Source: Sphaeroforma sirkka
Lineage: Eukaryota > Opisthokonta > Ichthyosporea > Ichthyophonida
NCBI GenBank assembly: GCA_001586965.3
Contig: LUCW03000567.1
Location: 22,501-42,500, forward strand
DNA: 20,000 nucleotides
Direction: 5' to 3'
Both the position numbers and the translations under genes were made by a program. The notes under the pieces are model-generated. The model was not told the origin of the DNA. It did no database searches and saw only the letters and a program-made list of their open reading frames with translations. Shown piece after piece: positions 9,048 to 20,000 of the stretch (position 1 is its first letter; each line of letters begins with the position of its first letter).

Positions 9048-11056
9048 ATGATTGCACATAAATTCATACTTCTATTTGCTAGTCTGGAGATATGTGTCCA
9101 ATCCTCAAATTGTCAATGTCCTATGCACAAATATCGCCGTGCGGATGCTAGTGGGAACAATGGAGACCTCAACGATGCAGATGGAAAGTCAAATACTTTC
9201 TTCCAGCCAGAAGTTCAGCAATTTCGCCCAGACACGGCTTCGAATCTGGCCAATTCGCCCTCCAGGCCACCCGCTCGAAGAGTCAGTAATTATATATTCT
9301 ACCAGGGGAAAATGAGCAGTTTTTTTGATGAGTACGGACTTACACACATGGTGATGCAATGGGGCCAATTTGTCGATCATGATCTCACAGAAACTCGTGA
9401 AAGTGGATTCCGGGCGGATATAATGTGCGATACGAACGATCTCGATTATCCAGGCCAGATCATGGAGTTCACAAGGGCCGCTGGCGTTGGCAACGATGAC
9501 GGATCCAACGTCAATGCTATATCACATTTCCTAGACGGTTCAAATATATATGGCTCCGATTTGAGACACTTTTGGAGCTTAGGGATGTTACAACTAGCAC
9601 CAGTTTGAATCACTACCTTCTGACGATGACCAAAGAATACGACAATCAAGACTTAACTAGACGTCAACTACTACCTATCAGAATCAATATTTACAACGAA
9701 TAAGAGTTCTACTCCGGCGACATACGCACAATGGAACAACCAGGTCTCACTGCACTTCACACACTCTTTGCACGCGAGCACAATCGTCTTAGTACATGAT
9801 GAACTTTATCCAGCAAATTCAGTCGATGAGCTTGATGCAAACGATCTGAATCGCATTTTTGATGAGGCCAGATTGGTTGTGGAAGCTACTATGCAGAAAA
9901 TTACATATGAGGATTGACTTCCGGCACTCATAGGCCGAAAGTTGAAACAGGATGATGTTGATTGCAATAACCCTGATATATCTCCAAACATCATGACACT
10001 TTTCAGTGGTGCTTTCTTCCGAGTTGGGCACACCTTGGTAAACAACGAGTTTTGGCGATTCGACACAGGAAACGGAAATGCCAATCGGAAGGGTGGCGGT
10101 GGTCGCCAAGATGATGACGGTCGCCAAGGCGACGGTGGTCGTCAAGGTGATGATGGACGCCAAGGCGGTGATGGTCAACGAAGACCACGAAAACGTCGCG
10201 CGCTTGAACAAAGACCAAAAGGACCACGGCCACAGAATTCTGACGATGGGGACGGTTCTGGTAGCAAAAGCTATTTCACTGATTTACCTACACATCCCAA
10301 GAAAGATCTGTTGCTGTCAGGTGATTGGCCTAACACTGCCTTTTTCGACTCTGTTCAAGTTTTTAAGCAGACTAACATGATATTGATCCTATCCTGGCTG
10401 AATTAGTCTACCAGCCAAACCAAGCCATCGACACGTTGGTAGTGCCGGCATTGCGTAGTCACTTATTCGAATCCAATCCGGCGCTTGCAGATGGTGCGCA
10501 TACTACTGCATTCGACCTGGTTGCTCGTAATATCCAGCGAGGTCGGGATTTGGGTATAGACAGCTACGTGGACGTACGAGCTGGGCTCCTAGGCTCTTCT
10601 GTTAATGTTGTCACCAGCTGGGAGAATATCACACTAAATGGGCACACCATTCAGAAGCTGAAGAATCTATACGGTGAGACGGGGTGGGACAAGTTGGATC
10701 TGTACGTAGGCATGTTGCTAGAGCGACACGAACAAGGGTCTAGTTTGGGTTGCACCTTGCGTGCAGGTATCGAGTTGCAATTCTCTATACTGCAACAGGG
10801 CGATTGTCTTTGGTATACAAAGACACTGAGAGCTTGCGGAGCCGGGAGCCCTCTCTTTGACGAGAAATTGGCCATTCTCACAGGGAGTCGTACGTTGGCG
10901 GGTGTTTTGCGAGATAACACTGGACTTGATGTTGCTCCTAACTATAATGTCTTCCAAACCAGGCGTAGCCAGGGGCGTGCAATCCAGCCTGCACCACAAG
11001 GCATGTCTGCCCGCGATCTGTATAAACCTCAGGAACCTACACTCTTGCAGCTGTAG
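9048..11056 (+). pseudogene. Animal-type haem peroxidase pseudogene, intronless
   Basis: The start gives MIAHKFILLFASLEICVQSS, a plausible signal peptide, then a YRRADASGNN segment typical of the family's N-terminus. The distal-haem block MVMQWGQFVDHDL keeps the key histidine. NAISHFLDGSNIYGSD and [19 protein letters not shown] follow in the usual order. FFRVGHTLVNNEF carries the proximal histidine, and NIQRGRDLGIDSY, LDLYVGMLLERHEQG and GDCLWY complete the domain. The family oxidises halides or phenols with hydrogen peroxide, usually outside the cell. The gene is dead as read: frame changes near 9570-9590, 9795 and 10377, an in-frame TAA at 9701-9703, and a TGA at 9915-9917 where the family often has an aromatic residue (W/Y). 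The usual RGRDHG has leucine for histidine. It has no introns, unlike its neighbours. Assembly errors could mimic some of the frame changes. At about 660 codons the length is near normal. Confidence 0.85.
10101..10177 (+). repeat. 18-base coding minisatellite in the peroxidase
   Basis: Four and a bit units of the pattern GG-TCG-CCA-AGR-NGA-YGR encode GRQ(D/G)(D/G)(D/G) repeats. They are followed by a basic RRPRKRR stretch. The insert lies after the proximal-histidine segment, where the family normally has none, so it is a lineage-specific disordered loop. Confidence 0.75.
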
Positions 11057-11634
11057 CCCAACTTCCCAGCTAAGGCACTGTCTTGAATAGGATCACATTA
11101 TAGGCCACAGCAAAGGTACAAAGTCCCATGCATATAGTTTCGATTCGTTATATTTTGAGCACTTAATCTGAAACAAGTATAGATAGAGGTTATGAAAATA
11201 CCCCCACGAGTTCCTTGCAGCACTACCAGTTAGCTGCCTTTTAACATGAAAGTAGCATGTAAACCAAGCTTATTAAATGTACCTATCCACATATATGTAC
11301 ATACAAAGCCAGTAGTTGCTATTGGCATATTAGCTGTATTTTGAAGATTGTGCATTCACTGGGGTGAAGGATTTTTTTGTGGACATAGAAGTATAAACTT
11401 CTGTTTCAATCGCATCTACATTATGTGCATATACTCATCAGCATATGAACATAGATGTATTCGAGCATGCATACAGGATATGCTAATTCACGGTATGTGC
11501 CCATACACCCGCTGAATATGTTAGATATAACTTCATCATATATGTTTGCAAGCATATATACGAATTAGAAATAATCTGTTCATATTAATATTCCGCAATT
11601 TTCAGGATATTGTGCTTTAATTACAAAGCGGATG

Positions 11635-11757
<123 letters not shown>

Positions 11758-12246
11758 CATATATTTATATATGTAGAAATGTATACAGTAATATATATCA
11801 GTCATGCACACAATAGCGATAGTAAACAATGCATCACTTGCTACATTTATCGTTGATATATAATTTAATACGCACTCGCGATAAAAGTGTTCGAATATGT
11901 TGAAAAATCTCCTGCAATATTCACATTGTATTTGAATATTAAATTTTTTAAGTTCATTTATAGTAGTTTTGACTCACGAGAGCCAATCTTGCAAAGCCAC
12001 ATTCGTATAGCACATGAAACCTCTCACTGATCAATATCAGTATTGTTTGACACCGCAATTCTCCGGCCCTATGCTAAATAGATCGGTAGAGTATGAACGG
12101 GTGCTATGTTTCACCAAAACACAGGCGCCCTCTGAAAGAGAAGACTAGACATCTTCAGTTATATTCAGATATGCAATGAGATCTACAACCCTGCATAGTG
12201 ATCATAACAGTAGACGCGTGTGCACTGTTTTGGTTCTTGACTGGCG

Positions 12247-12252
12247 TTTATT
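12247..12252 (-). promoter_or_regulatory. Possible polyadenylation signal AATAAA
   Basis: The minus-strand hexamer AATAAA lies about 410 bases beyond the ACBD3-like stop codon. In AT-rich DNA such a match is weak evidence. Confidence 0.25.
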
Positions 12253-12663
12253 TTTGTGACAGCACAACTGTATTTCGTATTTACAATGTTTAAATCAAAC
12301 CCTCAGAATTCCGGAGCACATGTGAAAGGCGGCTTTTCTCCACTCCACAGACGCTAGATGGAAGTGACAGATGCTTTGGTAATATCTCTCGGTGATCTGA
12401 TGAGCCAGGGAATGGCTATTCTAGCTGCGACCTGCAACTGCTAGCTTTATCGATGTATATCCAGCAAGGCATGCTATTTATGATACCAGCATTTTATCCG
12501 AGTATGAGTGATCATACCTACCCGTGTACCGACACGACTTGGAAAACACGCACCACGAAAATCCTTCGCTATAATCCTTGCCACAGTTAGTTTGCCATTT
12601 CTCTATACAAACCATCTCGTATAAATAGTTCCGTAGACTTCTACGAACCCATACGGGAAAGCT

Positions 12664-14308
12664 TCACGTTGCGTATAGGCGGTAGTATATGGTCTTAGTC
12701 CTCCAGACGGAGTAGCTATTATCAAATTTGAGCAAGTATGTGCCCTGTGTGGTTTGAAACGAGTGTGAAACGATTAGAATACAAAATAGTGCGCGGCAGT
12801 GTGTGTATGTGTGTTGCTCCGCAACACCTGTGGTGGCATTACATGAATAGCATAACATAGGGCCAATCAGCTACACACGCAGCTACATAGGGGCAATATT
12901 ATGATAGGGCCAATCAGCTACACGCAGCTACATAGGAGGCAATATTATGATAGGGCCAATCAGCTACACGCAGCTACATAGGAGGCAACATTATGATAGG
13001 GCCAATCAGCTACACGCAGCTAGCGAGATACAATATGAACATATATATTATATATCTTGCTCTTCCGGAGATTTGAGTTCACCATGCGATAAACCTATTC
13101 AGACAAAGCATAGAGGGATACAGTTATGCACAGAAACACAATCAAGGTCTTCTAGGAATCTGGGCCAGAGGGTGGTTCTGGTTCTGAATATATTTGTATA
13201 ACAGCCCCAAACATTGACTTGTCAACGGTGTGTGACATATGTCACTGTGCCTTTAACCATGTGGAAGGTACACACCAGTACACAAACAGATAATTACATG
13301 GGTATAAGCCATCGCACATACATGGACCTATGTATGAGTGCAGAAGGCTCAACATGGCCACCTACATAGAGCTGCAGCTTGTGAGACATACATCTACAAA
13401 CAGGCCCATCAAAATATACATCAGGGTATATGCGAACACACGAGAAGTATCACAGGAGTGCATACAGGCTTCTCGGCGGTGTGTGAGCCCCTTGTCACTC
13501 TACGTCCCTCTATCGGCTCGTGCCTGAACGCAGGCAGGATGTGATGTACTTGTGTCTCGTCAGTCCCTTCCAAAGTCTCCTCAAATATGACCGAAAAGGC
13601 AATGTCATAGGACTCTGTGGCATACTCCCACCTGCAGATTTTGGAGTCGTAAATCAGATAGGTGTCGTATAATAACAACTGATGTCGTATATTAACAGCT
13701 AATGTCGTATATTGACAACTGATGCAGAGGGATACTATATCTCGTGAAGTCTTCACCTACGTAACTTGCCATAGAACCCATGGGCCACCACGATTTGAAA
13801 GCTACACAGTGCGGGAGGCATAGGGCCAACTCTGTGAAACGTCTCACAGTTGATATGTTACTTAACGAGCAGACCTATCTTTCAATGAGCTGGAAGTATC
13901 CTACACACGCTTACTAGACGTTTGGAATTCTGCAGGCTTCAGTCACAAACAAGTGAACATCACGTTACATCGCAGAGATAAAATCATCCCGTCCGATTGT
14001 GAACCGTCTTCACACGCACATACGAAACGAAAGTAACAGTTCCTTCGTATTAAAAAAACATAACCCTTTTGAAAGCTACTTTCACAGTTTCGAAAGGAAA
14101 TATCGGATCACACGCTCACCACGCGGTGATGCTGCACAGACACAAGCACGTGTATGGCTCCAATATCAAACAGTCAGCACATTGTCTGGGTCAGACACGA
14201 CGTGCGAGGGCTATTTTTATCCAAAGAATTTGTTGATATACCTGTACCTTAGCAAACACATACGTATGTTACACATACATATGTCATGGCATACACACAC
14301 ACAGATAT

Positions 14309-14339
<31 letters not shown>

Positions 14340-16035
14340 GGTTGACATACATACCACGTGGTTATGCCAGCCACAGCCACAGGGACGTGGATGACCACGC
14401 TTTCGCCTCTGGGGACAGTCAGCACATTGTCAGGATCAGAGGTGACCTGCGTCTTCCACTCCTCAAAGTCTATGGGTGTGCGCGAGTCGGATGGGTTGTA
14501 TGGCAGGGACAGGCTTCGAGACAAAGTGTCTGTTTTGTATTCGTCCGGAAGTCTGCGTATGTGTGTGATAGGAAGTGTTAGTATCCATACGAGTGCGTGT
14601 GCGGCTGTTTTATGTTCGTGTTGGTTTTGTGTAACACCGATTGCTTTCCGCTGTACACTACTACACGAAAGTGTGTGTGTGTGTATTGTGGTTATGATGT
14701 GCTTGGGTCAGAACGTTTGTATGGCAACGAAACATACCGGTCTAGGTCATTATTCCATTCAACATATATGCATACATATGCATATGTCTATACGCCAATA
14801 TACCATTATGCACATATGTACATGTATGCCACTGTGTCAATCAGACATACTCTCGGCTGGGGATGGCAACCAACTGATCCTTAGAGTTGTTGAGTTTTGC
14901 CTCCAGCTCGCGTTTTTTCTCTTCGGCTAACCGTTGCCTTTCCTTCTCCGCCTCTTCCGCCTCATGTTTCGCTTTTGCCTGTTGGTTATAATAGGTACGT
15001 AAACGTGTCCAAAGTACGTAAATTGAGCGGGATACGCGTACAAATATTCTAATTATCGTGTTTGGCTTTTGCCTGTCGGTTGAAATTTGTACGCAAACGT
15101 GAGAAAAAGTACGTAAATTGAGTGGGATACGCGCACAGACATGTTGGTTGGAGTACTATATACATAAACTTGAGAGATATAGAGAAATATAAAAGTATAT
15201 AACTTGACTGTCATTGCTTCTTTCTTCGCCTGTTGTTAGCATCAGCACACGCGAGTCCTCCATATGCGTTTATATGTATATCTACACATCATACATATAT
15301 ATGCATTTATACAATCACAGATACGTACTATCGTACATATATATACAACTAGCGCTTACCACCAACATCTCGTCCTTAGCCCTCTGCCACTCGCCGTTGA
15401 GCTCCTCGTCTAGCTTTGTCTTCTCTTTCAACAGATGCTCGGTCCAAGCGTCGTCACTGGACTCGACCGTCTACGATTGAAACGATACGAGTGAGAAGAA
15501 TTTCATGCATGTACTAGAATATCTCTTCAGTTTGTATATCAATTGTTTATGTACTCGGATTTATATATATTGATATATACTCGCTGGCGAGGCGAATTCA
15601 GTCATAAATTCACACACGCAGGTTGCTTTAGATTCAAGAAATACGAGTGAATTCAATCCATGATCTGGATTAAAAAGGGTATAAGTTTTTATGCATTAAG
15701 ATCTGGATTAAAAAGGGTATAAGTGTATTTACATTAAGATCTGGATTAAAGGGCATAAGTGTATGTACATTAACCATCAAATATGCAGCCATCAATAGAT
15801 ACAAACACCGCTCTATTTGTCATAGCTTTGTTTCGCAAAACAGACGTTTCTGCTCTGTATGCGAAGTTCCGCTCTGAAATACATGACCTGTCAAGTGCCG
15901 TTTCAGAAACTGACTCACAAAGAACAGAGCTTTTCAGTTACTACATACACGCCACATACACATAAACAAAAGCAATTAGCCGATGCAGATAGTGGTTGGT
16001 AGAGTGTTCTAAAGTACCGATGTCAACACGAAAAT

Positions 16036-16069
<34 letters not shown>

Positions 16070-19000
16070 AAACTAACATACCAGAAACGCACATATAAAA
16101 TACACACTTCTAGTACGTGAATACCTTGCAGAAGTGAGCCATGGCCACATCCGGTGCCATGTCCTCGAGGTCTGCCCAATACCTCTTTATGTCGTGTCCC
16201 ACCCAATCGAACCACCCCAATTCGCCCATCTTCTCAGGCGTGTAGGGACCCTTAATGGCCTGATTCGGATGAAATAAAAAAAATATGTAAAGTAGTATTA
16301 ACTACTTTGAAGACCTTTTTCTTGGATGTATCTAATTATACTTAAATATTTTATGATTGTTCTACCGGTTTCCTTTGGATGACCTAATTTCTCAAGCGTG
16401 TTGAGACCCTAAATGGTCAGATATAGGTATATCAGGAGCAAAGAATTCAGAAAATATATACGCATTTGAATGATTATTTATGTTTTTGATCGCCTGATTC
16501 AGCTATGTTGGGAACATATACATATATATATATATATGATTTGGGATGTTCCGCCTATTGAACGTTTTGTCTGAACAGCGTAAAGTATAATCATACGGTA
16601 CTATCAGTAATCGTAAAGAATTAACACAGATGAAAATCAATTAGCTACACCGCTACACATACATATGTAGGGTTATGTGTATGAATGCAAGAATTTGAAT
16701 ATATATGTATATATATACATATATATATATAAATACAGACAAATATGAAAATTTATGAATACATTATACATGGATATAAAGATATATACATCAATACACA
16801 CACATATATGTATATAGCTATATACCTGACGTTTGAGAGCGTACAGCGCAGCGCGATCATCATAGCACAATTTGGCTTCACCGCTGCTGATGAACTCGAG
16901 ACAAATGCGGAAGACAGTTCTCATTGGCAAACCCCACGTGCATGCCTCTACCTCAGCAACCTGAGTGTGCAGCCAAATTAATTCAATTTTGCTAAGTCAC
17001 AGATGTTGCAGTTTCACTACACCGCTGTTGATGGAATACGTATTTGGATACCGATAAATATTTGAAATATGGATATATTGATGCACATATTTAACTGCAC
17101 ACATGCACTTGAGAGCTTCGAGAAAGGTCACTGCAGCGTTGAGTAAGTAAACCCTCCAACGAATATGTTGCCAAATAGTGTAGTTGTTATAAAATGGCAA
17201 GGGTTCAACACTATCATGAACAGAGAACCTAGGCTTTAGTAAAAACACTTGCGATCTCCAGAATAAACAATATATTGCCAATAGTATAATTAATATACAA
17301 AAGCAGGGTTGTATTTTTATCATGAACAGGGAACCTAGGCTGTAGTAAGAATTGTGGCGATCTCCGGGATAAAGTAACATCGTAACAATAGCATATGTGT
17401 ACATATACTCACAGACACATGTCAGCAGACAATTGGACACAGGGTTGACCGCGATGGGCGCCGATGCGCAGGTATATTTATATATGAAGAAAATAGGTGT
17501 ATGTATTCACCTGGGGATAATCTAGGTTGTTTAAATATACAGCACGAATTCCATTTTTTTCTTACATTGGATTGGGTGTATCAGGGGCGGCTTTTAATTT
17601 TTCTCGCAGTGGATTGGATGCAATAGGTATAACTCCCAATTTTTCTTAGATCGGATTGGGATTAATAGATACAATTTCAAACTTTTCGTATATGGGATAT
17701 GGAAACAACAGATCTATAATACAAATTGATGATTTGTGCTATAGAATGCAAGTAATACTTTATAAATGTGTATATACTATCATGCTGGCAGTTGCATCCA
17801 CATTGAACTTAAAATCTCAAAACCATGCACATATACAAGACTGACCTTTACCCAACATCATACACATGCACGTGCATATATATATATATATATATATACA
17901 TATAAATATGCATATATATACATATAAATATGCATATATATATATATATATAAGTATTTGTACAGCTCACGATATATTTACAGATAAAAAACCAAGGAAC
18001 ACACACAACACCTATCCGATGATATATTCACTTACTTCCGGTGAAAGTGTGAAGGTGCGGCGTAGCGCAATGAGCGAGCGCATACTGCGGGGCCGTTCGG
18101 TGGGCTTATGCGCACCTTCAGCTCCCGATTCGTCTGCATGGGTCAGTGATTAGTTTCTCATGCACATTGGTTGTGTCGTGTATGAATTTATTTGTACTTT
18201 GAGTGTGTCTGTGTTATTGTTGTTCATGTATATATATTTGATAAGTATACTACATTGTATTGTATATGCTTTTCCTTGGTACTGTAGGTGTGTCTGTACT
18301 CAATTTATTGCTACGTATTTTTTTTTTGCTAAATATATTACCTTGCAATGTATATGCGTTTACCATGTCTATTTGGTTTTTATGCGTAGATGTAAATATG
18401 ATAGTTTCTCATGTATATATATTTCATGCGTAAAATCAGATCCTCGTTAAAAGGCTTACATTTATATGTATGGTAATAAATAGTCTATTTGATTTATTGT
18501 TGCATCACATGCAACTAGAAATAGAAGCGCCATTCGACGATGTCCAATATCAACTCTAAATATATTCATACATACATCCATGTAAGTCATTACACACACA
18601 CCAACTCTATATATTTCAAACATATATCTATGCAACGGCTCTAGATACACATTTGTACCAATCAATGCACACGTACTAACTATACACATATTCAACATGA
18701 ATCCATGCAAGGGCTAATAGGTACATGCCTAGCCAAACTGATACACACACACATACAGCTACACAGTGCCCAGATGCATACACATACAAAGATACAAACA
18801 ACGTGTATGCATCTATATCTATATCTATATCTATATCTATCTATATAGATATATATATATTTATCACAACATACGCAACTCCCTGCACATACCGGCATCT
18901 TGCTTGTTCAACCCAGATGTGTCTCCCAAATCGTCCTGGATTTCATACTCCAAGTCTTCCTTCTTAGCCGCAAAGAATTCTTCTATATACTCAGTCGCTT

Positions 19001-19929
19001 GTAGTGTATTTGCACGCCGAAGGTTGGTAGGCCTTAAATGTTTTATTTATTTATTTTGAGGGGAAAAGGGGAAAAGGATTATAAACCAATGTTAGTCAAA
19101 GTGTCGTAAATTATGCATGTATGTCGTAAATAATGAGGTCTTCTGAACGCCAGACACTTGTTATTTGCACACGGCGTAGTTATATCTCAGCATAGGACGG
19201 AAGCACACCCATAATTGCTAAACCCGGGATTGCTATAGACTGTACTGTACGCCCTTTCGGCGACTTGGTATTGGTTCCGGTGCGATCCGTCTCTCTATCA
19301 GTGCGCAAAGGCCGTCATACGCAAACACACACATGTATGTACGTACATGTTAAGGAAAGAAAACGACAGCACTAGGTATTCATGTGTCTGTGTGTCACGA
19401 AATATTGAATATGATAAGCATGTAAATACACATGAATCATCGATGTAAAGCTAACATACTTGGAAGATGCAGCCCATTAAATACTCATGCTGTCTATATT
19501 CTGTGCATGTGTGCTATCTATATTTATTGTTGGTATGGGTTTTGTATATCCTATTGTAAGTATGTGTACACACATGAGCTATCTATATATAGTTGGCGAT
19601 ATAAGATATAAGATGTCTATATATATATATATATATATATATGCGAAATCATACACAGTATATGTACATAAAACACATGATTGTATTTGGAATAGACATT
19701 TCAACACGCATCATTTGACATACTTGGGTGATACATCCCATTGCATACTCTTGCTGCCTACATGTGTGTCCCCCGCATCTTCATGCTTGATATCTTGTAC
19801 CAATCCCTCTACACTCTTCTCATCCTGTGTGTTTGCCTGGGGTATGGCACCAACAGTTTTATCTTCTGTGGTCGCCGTAACTGTTGTATCTGCAAGCGTA
19901 GCGTTGCCGACACTTAAATCGTCCACACT
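12664..19929 (-). CDS. ACBD3: ACBD3/GCP60-like Golgi protein (acyl-CoA-binding + GOLD), ten exons, 5' end missing
   Basis: Exons in transcript order: 19724-19929, 18893-19032, 18036-18133, 16826-16960, 16125-16259, 15360-15470, 14851-14978, 14355-14552, 13466-13631 and 12664-12744 (stop TGA). All junctions are GT-AG and all phases agree; the total is 1398 bases, 465 residues plus stop. Residues 1-148 are acidic and of low complexity. About 149-238 form the acyl-CoA-binding domain ([56 protein letters not shown]). Residues 239-290 are charged and probably coiled coil. About 340-465 are the GOLD domain ([63 protein letters not shown]). This is the human ACBD3 order. Human ACBD3 is a Golgi scaffold binding giantin and PI4KB; the long Gln-rich segment that binds PI4KB is not evident here. 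The first visible exon follows TACTAAC and a pyrimidine tract, so the start codon lies beyond the window. The TTAAG acceptor before 19032 is the weakest junction. Confidence 0.92.
12856..13021. repeat. 46-base minisatellite in the last ACBD3 intron, about 3.5 copies
   Basis: Units begin near 12856, 12903, 12949 and 12995. The core is GGGCCAATCAGCTACAC, then GCAGCTACATAGG. Copies are nearly identical, so the array is recent or kept homogeneous. The first copy carries one extra AC and lacks an A. Confidence 0.92.
13662..13725. repeat. 21-base repeat, three copies, next to an ACBD3 splice acceptor
   Basis: The unit is GTCGTATATTAACAACTGAT with small changes. The array begins about 25 bases upstream of the 13466-13631 exon in transcript sense, in the zone where a branch point would be expected. 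Confidence 0.8.
14120..14210 (-). pseudogene. Decayed partial copy of the ACBD3 GOLD exon
   Basis: ACAGTCAGCACATTGTC is shared exactly with the true exon (14415-14431), and the next 20 bases match with six changes. Before it, CAGACACAAGCACGTGTATG resembles the exon's CAGCCACAGGGACGTGGATG. Read in the exon's frame it gives SDPDNVLTV and then a stop. It lies in the intron after the exon and is not expected to be spliced in. Confidence 0.65.
14971..15139. repeat. 75-base tandem duplication spanning a splice acceptor
   Basis: Copies are 14971-15045 and 15065-15139, period 94. Both include GCTTTTGCCTGT, that is, the first bases of the 14851-14978 exon and its AG acceptor, plus intron sequence up to GGGATACGCG. 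A second, upstream acceptor is thus present with the same first exon bases, so a duplicated 3' splice site exists. Confidence 0.8.
15662..15773. repeat. 38-base repeat, three copies, in an ACBD3 intron
   Basis: Units start at 15662, 15700 and 15738. The core is GATCTGGATTAAAAAGGG, then TATAAGTGTAT and ACATTAA. The third copy lacks two A residues. Confidence 0.9.
17168..17380. repeat. About 107-base tandem duplication in an ACBD3 intron
   Basis: Copies are about 17168-17271 and 17275-17380. Both hold TTGCCAA, ATCATGAACAG, GAACCTAGGCT, TAGTAA and GCGATCTCC in order. It lies in the large intron between 16960 and 18036. Confidence 0.85.
17549..17700. repeat. About 42-base degenerate repeat, three to four copies
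   Basis: The unit is AATTTTTCTTA, then TTGGATTGGGTGTAATAGGTATAA with changes. Copies are diverged. It shares the intron with the 17168-17380 duplication. Confidence 0.65.
17876..17953. repeat. TA/CATATAAATATG microsatellite cluster
   Basis: Runs of TA dinucleotides are interrupted by two copies of ACATATAAATATGCA. Similar TA runs lie in other introns of this gene, at about 14311-14330, 16040-16067 and 19617-19642, and a CTATAT run lies at about 18810-18845. Confidence 0.85.
19454..19500 (-). pseudogene. Decayed partial copy of the first visible ACBD3 exon end
   Basis: ACATACTTGGAAGATGCAGC, then CCATTAAATACTCATGCTG, aligns with 19718-19760 (ACATACTTGGGTGATACATC, then CCATTGCATACTCTTGCTG). 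The match covers the donor site and about 37 exon bases. It lies 264 bases downstream in transcript sense and its frame has changed. Confidence 0.6.
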
Positions 19930-20000
19930 CTGTGTGTTAGGAACAATAGGATGTGTGACATAGCATGCAAAGAGAAACGTTAGTATAGGTACCACTAAGT

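Noticed and set aside
12856-13021. Possible CRISPR array
   Set aside because: The units are contiguous with no unique spacers and lie in a eukaryotic intron.
13999-14394. Plus-strand open frames across the GOLD exon region
   Set aside because: They are antisense to the ACBD3-like exons or cross microsatellites; the minus strand gives the recognisable protein.
17018-17128. Second copy of the acyl-CoA-binding exon in the adjacent intron
   Set aside because: Only about 24 bases (CACCGCTGTTGATGGAA) resemble the exon, and a further weak match is in the wrong order. It is too little to call a copy.

Overview
The window is eukaryotic nuclear DNA. Two host genes are cut into many short exons, the introns are full of TA microsatellites and minisatellites, and most introns I could place start GTATGT or close to it. 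An acyl-CoA-binding/GOLD protein of the ACBD3 (GCP60) type and an animal-type haem peroxidase point to an opisthokont. A unicellular holozoan with long introns, such as an ichthyosporean, would fit, but that is inference; nothing here fixes the species.

Layout. (1) 1-2261, plus strand: the 3' part of a TXNDC9-like (phosducin/thioredoxin-like) gene. Three exons can be placed, and base 1 may be the last base of the exon before them. (2) 2262-3359: no firm gene, one weak minus-strand exon candidate and a short dispersed repeat. (3) About 3360-8076: an unclassified DNA element bounded by inverted repeats of about 280 bp. It carries a FEN1/XPG-like nuclease, a SAP-domain protein with an unrecognised C-terminal region, and an unrecognised protein reading inward from the right end. 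It is broken in several places. (4) 8077-9047: AT-rich, with stem-loops. (5) 9048-11056, plus strand: an intronless, decayed animal haem peroxidase. (6) 11057-12663: no gene seen; holds a (TA)n tract of about 115 bp. (7) 12664-19929, minus strand: ten exons of an ACBD3/GCP60 homologue (465 residues visible, 5' end outside the window). Intron phases match at every junction.

The host genes are unrelated in function: a chaperonin-cofactor type protein, a secreted haem enzyme now dead, and a Golgi scaffold. The most interesting part is the inverted-repeat element. Its protein set does not match a transposon class I can name with confidence. A second pattern worth checking is that several exon edges of the ACBD3 gene have a decayed partial copy in a neighbouring intron.
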